Shown: positions 58,392-64,000 of the stretch, in pieces
How the letters are laid out: every line of letters begins with the position of its first letter
Numbering within the stretch: the first letter of the stretch is position 1
Assembly: GCA_015680685.1 (NCBI GenBank)
Contig: MNCI01002011.1
Span: forward strand, 570,470-634,469
Reading direction: 5' to 3'
From: Gnetum montanum
Taxonomy: Eukaryota; Streptophyta; Gnetopsida; Gnetales; Gnetaceae
Length of the DNA: 64,000 nt
Made by a program: the position numbers and the translations under genes
The notes under the pieces: generated by a model
Seen by the model: only the letters and a program-made list of their open reading frames with translations
The model's database searches: none
Told to the model about the DNA's origin: nothing

Positions 58392-60035
58392 CTTATGTAG
58401 GTGAAATTGATGCTAATGTTAGCATTGACATCATCATGCCAGCATCATCCTCCTTTTAAGTTTTCAAGTTTGGCATTTAGTAGCATTTTCTCACTCCATG
58501 AGCTTCTTGGGATCTTGAAAGCATCATTTTGGCTCATTTCAAAATTAGTTTTGGCATCCTAAGGACTCAAGATGTCAAATTGGAAAAACATTTAAAGTTT
58601 TTCTAAGTTCTTGACTAATGCTATTATTGACCCTAGCATTAGCACCTATGGGACTCATATCTTATGATCCTTCACCTTTAAATTTTATAGTTGATATCAT
58701 CTGTTGGTTTGTCAAGCTTCTTAGCATCATCACAACATCTTTTGATATTAATTTGAGCATTAAATGAGGTTCTAGAGACTTAGAACCACAACTTGGTCAA
58801 AACTAGAAAAAATATTCAAACTTCTAGTCATGCTTAGCATCAATGTCACTTGTTCATGCTTTCAGTCTTACCAAGTTCAAAGGTCAAACTTGCCAAATTT
58901 GAACTTTAGATGAAATTCATGTGAACTTCACTTAACATCAGAGTTAAATTTGGCATCCCTAATCCTATAATAATGGGACCAAAACCCATGTTTTAAGGCT
59001 ATTTTTCTTAAGATCTAGAGCCCTTTTTAAGATTTCGAGATAGTAAGAGCATGAGTAGTAGACATCTTAGTGTCTCCTTCATGCTTCATAGTCATTGTGA
59101 TTTCTCCCACAACTCTAGCATTAATTTGATGTAGCATTAGCATTGGCATCCCATACTTAGAATTCTTTAACATCAGCGTTAGTTTCCAAAGCTAGAATTT
59201 TTTGAGTTCAATGTTAGTCCTATGACACTAGGTCAAAATAACCCTGTTTTTATCCTAAATTGATTTCAAAAAACACCTTGAACGTTCACATCCATATACC
59301 TATTGTCCAATGGTTAATTTTCACTCTTCAAATCCATATTTTTCTCACAAATTTGGTTCTTATTATCCATTTTATTCCACTTACGTTGTTTCGCTTGGAT
59401 TTGTAGTTTGGCCTTCCATAGGAGGTGAACAATTCTTTTTTAGCAATAAAGTATTTTTATTTGTTTAGGAGTGGAATTAAACCCTTTATCCCATATCATA
59501 TCCCTTATATTTTAATATTTCATGCTCTTTTATTCATGATATTACACTTGTACTTGATTTCATTGCTCATAGATTATTCCATAATTAGTTTATTTTTCAA
59601 TAGTAAATACTTAGTGAATTTAAATGTTTAATTCCAATGTTTTTATTATTCTCCTAACATTCCTTGTTCATGTGCAATAGGCTAAGTCCACAGTCAATAG
59701 GAGATTTTGTGCCTTGTAATGTCATGACCATTAACTAAGTAAAGATTATTTCAAACTAAAGACTACTTGTGATCTTAAATTAATTATTATAACACTTAAT
59801 TCATGGAGGTATTTCCTATAAGATTAAAGAAGAATAATTTTGCAAGAATATTTTTAGTACTAGAAAGAGGGCCAATAGGGTTTCTAGTATCTTGAACCTA
59901 TCACCTAGTAGCCTATAGGTCCATTCTAGCACTTAGAATTTTTCTTATTGTTATTATTTTTATTTAGATTTATTTTCTAATTTGCAGTTGGTCTTATTTT
60001 GTTCTAAGCATGTGTGTAGAAGATATTTGTTGACA
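58392..60035 (+). other. Non-coding, word-rich region before E gag (possible LTR and leader)
   Basis: Between about 58400 and 59220 TTAGCATT/TAGCATCA/TGGCATC words occur at least fifteen times, which recalls the word-rich LTRs of A and B. From 59230 on it is AT-rich with short frames only. No primer-binding site or LTR partner is found, so the LTR idea is untested. Confidence 0.35.
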
Positions 60036-62100
60036 ACATGTCTAGCCAATGTTATGAATCTTCTTACATATGCTAGGTTCATAAACTAATTAAAGAATAG
60101 AAGGCATAGGCTCTTGTAGTATCCATGACTTAGCATGACTACAAGGTTGCATGTGCTAAGCAAGAACTGAGTATAGAACTCTTTGAGAATGAGCTAAGGA
60201 GAATGGTTGCCTATGAAATAACCAATGGTTTGGGATCATTCGTACCAAATTCAAGTCATCTCATCAAGTTAGATCAATTTGATTAAGCTACATTAGTAGA
60301 GTACCTACTCATCAAAGATGAAGTCTAGGTAATGATAAGAGCTAAGATCTTATAGAGATAGGCTATTAGACATCATATTATGAAAAATTCCAATATCAAT
60401 GTTAGTAGGAGGAATTACCAATTTCAAGATTAGTATAGTGAGGAAAGTGATAAAATTAGTGAACATGATGATGATGATGGGAAGGAACACTTCCATGTTT
60501 CTCTACCTTAAAATTCTTTCCACCAACCTCAAAGTCTTGTTCTATAATGTGTGAACCTCATTGGTCCCACTAATGCATTTTCCATTCCCACACTTCAAGC
60601 TAGTACTCCCACAACATGTATTTCAATCAATCACACTATAATAGTTCCACTTGTCACTAAGCTGACTCCTACATATAGTTTTTTTCCAAGCATGGTTATA
60701 GTTAATACTACTCTTCAAACACTAGTACAAAGTGTTAATCCATCACTTAATCATTTTTAAGCCTTATCCTACATAGTTCCAATGCAACAATCATATGTTT
60801 CCTTAAGTTTTCCCTCATTTTCACATCTTGTTTCTCACTACGTTATTGTGCCACTAACATATATGCCTATCATGGTGTCTATTTGACTAGCCTTACCCAC
60901 TCATAATATCATCCTAAGCAATTCTACTTAGAATATTCCTAAAGTCCCTCCTAAATTGATATTGGTACTACAAGATCTTTCTTCCAGGTTGTAGGCATAT
61001 GAAGATCAAACTTGAAAGGAAATTACATTGCATGGAAGCAATCATGTAGTATCCATTGTTAATCTACTCATGGATCCTATTATCCCTTTGATTTCACCTG
61101 CTCAATTTCCAAAGGAAGTTTCCTTTCCAAATTTCATGAGGTATAATTGAGACAATGATTCTGCCAACCATGTAATAACCGTTTATAATGAATGTACATT
61201 ACTAGCCAACTATCCCTACATCATTCTCAAATTTTTTTTCATTATTTCTTTGGAATAAGTCTTCACCACCTTTAGTGAGAGATTTAAGTACATAACTAAG
61301 GATGGTACTTTACATAAGCTCCTAGCAATTAAGTAGGCATACAATGCGTTCATCTTCAAATTCATTTGTAGATGAACATTAGCAACCATGAAGCTCATAC
61401 ATCCAATCATTGATGAATAGTTGCTAGATGTTTTTAAAGGGAACATGAATGACTATAGTAGAGGAAAGTTGGTCTATCCTAGGCCACTTAGCCTCCATGA
61501 TACCATAACTTCTACCAAGCATATTAAGGAGGTTAAAATCTAATGCAATAACTTGAAATTGATCAACTTTATTAATAGGATCAATAAAGTAATAATAAAT
61601 GAAAAATATTTCCAAAACGTAGGGAAAATAGTAAACATTTATGAACCAATATTCAACTTCCACATCATCAAATAATGGATGTAGTGATGAAAACATAACT
61701 CCAAATTCAAAGCCCAATTATGATGGAAAAAACTCATTCAATAGTGGAAAATGAAGATCACCTAAGCATAGATCCAAGTATCACAAGTTCCCAATGACCT
61801 ACATGTACTTGTATAACATGTTGCTTAAAGAAGAACAAATCACCACAAAATAGGTCTTAGAGTAGATAAGAGAATGCTTCAAAGAATACAAATCTTAGTC
61901 ATCAATCCTTTGCATGAAGTGGAAGGAGATCCGCCTATCTCAAATGTTGAATATTTGATGTGTTCTAGAAAGCTGAACATGATAGTTTATTTCTATACAC
62001 ACCATGAAATTTTGTATATATCATCAGAGTGTACAACACTTTCTATGGTGTTTATAGTATGTATTAAGTTAATTATGTTTAATCAAGTTTATTAACTAAT
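60036..62100 (+). pseudogene. gag remnant of element E
   Basis: Starts near MSSQCYESSYIC. A long Pro/Thr/Ser-rich middle (60551-60900) is followed by the capsid-type motif PKEVSFPNFMRYN, then DNDSANHVITVYNECTLLAN and FSERFKYITKDGTLHKLLAI at about 61100-61340. After it come MTYMYLYNMLLKEEQITTK and similar pieces to about 61960. Stops and frame changes are frequent. Related in layout to the Tat gag but not close to A or B. Confidence 0.6.
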
Positions 62101-62955
62101 AATAACTAATCATTGTGTCTGTTCATTCTTTGGACATGATCGATTATAATTATAAAAGTGATGATCATAGTCCAATAACAATATATAATATAACATAATA
62201 ACAATATGTAATATGAAATACAACATAGTATTGATATTATAATAGAGACACTTGGTTACCTTATTTGGGTCTATTACTTTTAATTTATGTTCTTATGTTT
62301 AATATGTATAACATGGTGAACTTATTTTATATAATGGTGCATGTTTATCTTAATTACAAGAGTCATCAAATTATTTCTATCATATCTTGGACCTTGTGGT
62401 TAACACCAAAACTTTGACATGATATTGGAGTAGGATTTTGATGGCTTTTAAATTACCATTGTGAAGTGCTCATGATGTTGTAGTTGTTAGGTGCATTTAA
62501 TATGATGGTAAGTAGAAATATTAATAATATAATTTCATTTTAGATATTTCAAACTTATCATGAAAATTGTAGAAAGAGAGCACAATGTAAGAATGATCTT
62601 TTCTACTCAAAATCTTGTCTTTTAGCTTAAATTTCCCCTTTGTTTAGCTTGTAAGTATTGTTTTATGATTTTATAATGAAAATATTATGGTTTTTGTTAT
62701 AAAATGAAAAGAATACAATGTTTCATAATTTTCTTATTTTTCTAGTTGAATCAATTTTCTTCTTAAGTTTTTAATTAATTTTAGGATTGCAAAAATATGA
62801 TCAATGATGTAAAATTAATGTAGACAATATTTTTTACATTTAAAAATTCAAATTTTAAAAGACTTAGTTTTCTATGTTTATCTTCAAAAAGAAAGCACAC
62901 CCTTTTGCAAACTTCATTTGAGCATACTCAAAGTTAATGACCATCATCATCACCA
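62101..62955. other. AT-rich stretch without recognised content
   Basis: No domain, no repeat cluster and no splice or tRNA signal that I can support. Confidence 0.5.
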
Positions 62956-63315
62956 TTGCAAGCACTACAACTAGGTAGCCACCATGGTAATCCCCATGGT
63001 GAAACTTATAGTTTAAAGACTAGCACCAATAATACGATTAAATTACATTCTTTAAAGGCTACACATTATGAGACAGTGTCAAATATGATAAGAAAATTTG
63101 ATCTGAGTTTGTCTAAAGAAGATTATATCAAATATTTGGAATCCAAGATTAGTTTTTACTATCATTATTATGATTTGACATTGCCCATAGAGTTAATGAA
63201 AGCTAGCCATGGTGTAGAACTAGAGAAGTTAGGACTAGCACCATTTGTTAAGTTTATGATGTTGAGAAATGATGTGGTGATGAATAATTTTGTTAATACC
63301 TATAATAATATTTGA
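62956..63315 (+). CDS. Unidentified 119-residue open frame
   Basis: The frame reads LKTSTNNTIKLHSLKATHYE, a mixed helical middle (KFDLSLSKEDYIKYLESKIS) and VELEKLGLAPFVKFMMLRND. There is no TAG interruption, unlike most coding remnants here. Sequence beyond it (63316-64000) is broken but has pieces such as MPYLGLVEIVAYHVIVKDRK. It may be part of element E or of another gene. I do not recognise it. Confidence 0.3.
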   Translation: MQALQLGSHHGNPHGETYSLKTSTNNTIKLHSLKATHYETVSNMIRKFDLSLSKEDYIKYLESKISFYYHYYDLTLPIELMKASHGVELEKLGLAPFVKFMMLRNDVVMNNFVNTYNNI

Positions 63316-64000
63316 TTTATCTATTAACGTAGAAAGATTAATGGTATTTTAGAATTTAGAAGAGGCCTTTATGATTCTATTCTTAGATAGTTAATATAGA
63401 TTTTATTCTAAAGGAGGTAATGTTTTCCAAACATTAGCTACTGAAATGTTTTGTTAGTGAATTTGAGTGGAGAAAAGCCTACATCATAATTAGCAAGAGA
63501 ATTATTATCTTGTAGTTGAAGATGCCATACTTAGGTTTGGTAGAGATTGTTGCCTATCATGTTATAGTTAAGGATAGAAAAAATTTAGTCCCTTGAATTG
63601 TGTTGAGTTTTCTCTACATAATGGTAAAAGAAGGATAATTTGTAGATTGGTTATCAATTCAAAAGATGGAGGCATTATCATGCTACATGGTGTTTTCTCC
63701 TTACTTCTCCTAAGGATACCATCTTTCCATCTTTGTTAAGATGTTTAATAACTCTAGTATTATGGATGTCACTGTGTTGAAAAGTAAGAATAAGAAGTTG
63801 GTTTCATAGTTATTTTTTGAAGCCTTCTCCAAACTATCGCAAACCACAATGTAGATTCTTGAAATAAAGTAGCCTATTGATGTCTAGTACAAGGGCTGGC
63901 ATAGAGTTGAGGGTAACTACATGATGCCATTCATAGTGTGTATGGTGTTGAAACACCATAACTTTATATATAAGGTTGTACATTTAGTGTCAACCATTAA
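63316..64000 (+). other. Possible continuation of the unidentified coding remnant
   Basis: Plus-strand pieces in changing frames (LVEIVAYHVIVKDRKNLVP, VDWLSIQKMEALSCYM, NNSSIMDVTVLKSKNKKLVS) look protein-like but match no family I know. It runs off the window end. Confidence 0.25.

Overview
The window looks like intergenic DNA from a seed plant with a very large genome. A gymnosperm fits best, but that is an inference from the amount and age of nested repeats; no host marker gene is present. I see no tRNA, rRNA, CRISPR array or convincing single-copy host gene. Almost everything is Ty3/gypsy LTR retrotransposon (domain order gag, protease, reverse transcriptase, RNase H, integrase), nested several layers deep. 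Older copies are strongly C-to-T/G-to-A decayed, so many conserved Gln codons now read TAG.

Layout. (1) 1-297: CpG-rich LTR-like piece with a striking palindrome cluster. (2) 298-2660: minus-strand gypsy pol remnant Z. (3) 4953-7019 and 29270-29782: the two halves of minus-strand pol remnant X, split inside its RT by element C. (4) C, 7020-29269, plus strand, flanked by a near-perfect duplication (ACATT/ACATC), with gag but no recognisable pol. (5) B, about 7130-23492, minus strand, nested in C's 5' LTR. B is a large Tat-type element with a second, archaeal-type RNase H. (6) F, about 29783-58391, plus strand, related to C, with gag, pol, a long post-pol ORF and a 3' LTR. (7) A, 34920-53670, plus strand, nested in F: a structurally complete 18.75 kb Tat-type element with LTRs of about 1.54 kb and a perfect GCATG target-site duplication. 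(8) E, from about 58.4 kb: a degenerate gag followed by AT-rich unassigned sequence.

The most interesting content is shared by A and B. Each carries, between its gag(-pro) and RT modules and antisense to them, a multi-exon gene with matching exon order, several matching intron positions and a long predicted protein. The N-terminal part resembles the FCP1/NLI-interacting-factor (NIF) HAD phosphatase fold, but the catalytic Asp positions are replaced in both copies. Further on are basic nuclear-localisation-like clusters, and the C-terminus is acidic in A. Antisense placement would protect introns from removal when the genomic RNA is copied. In both elements every coding module is bordered by clusters of a short repeat built on GCCAGTTTA/TAAACTGGC. 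The LTR, the gag leader and the upstream region of the antisense gene are rich in an element-specific word (CACGCTG in A, ACTAYGCTCTC in B). Together this looks like a retrotransposon lineage with a captured, spliced antisense gene and a repeat-delimited modular layout.

Limits: all homology calls are from motif reading by eye. Exon borders rest on splice signals, reading phase and A/B comparison, not on transcripts.
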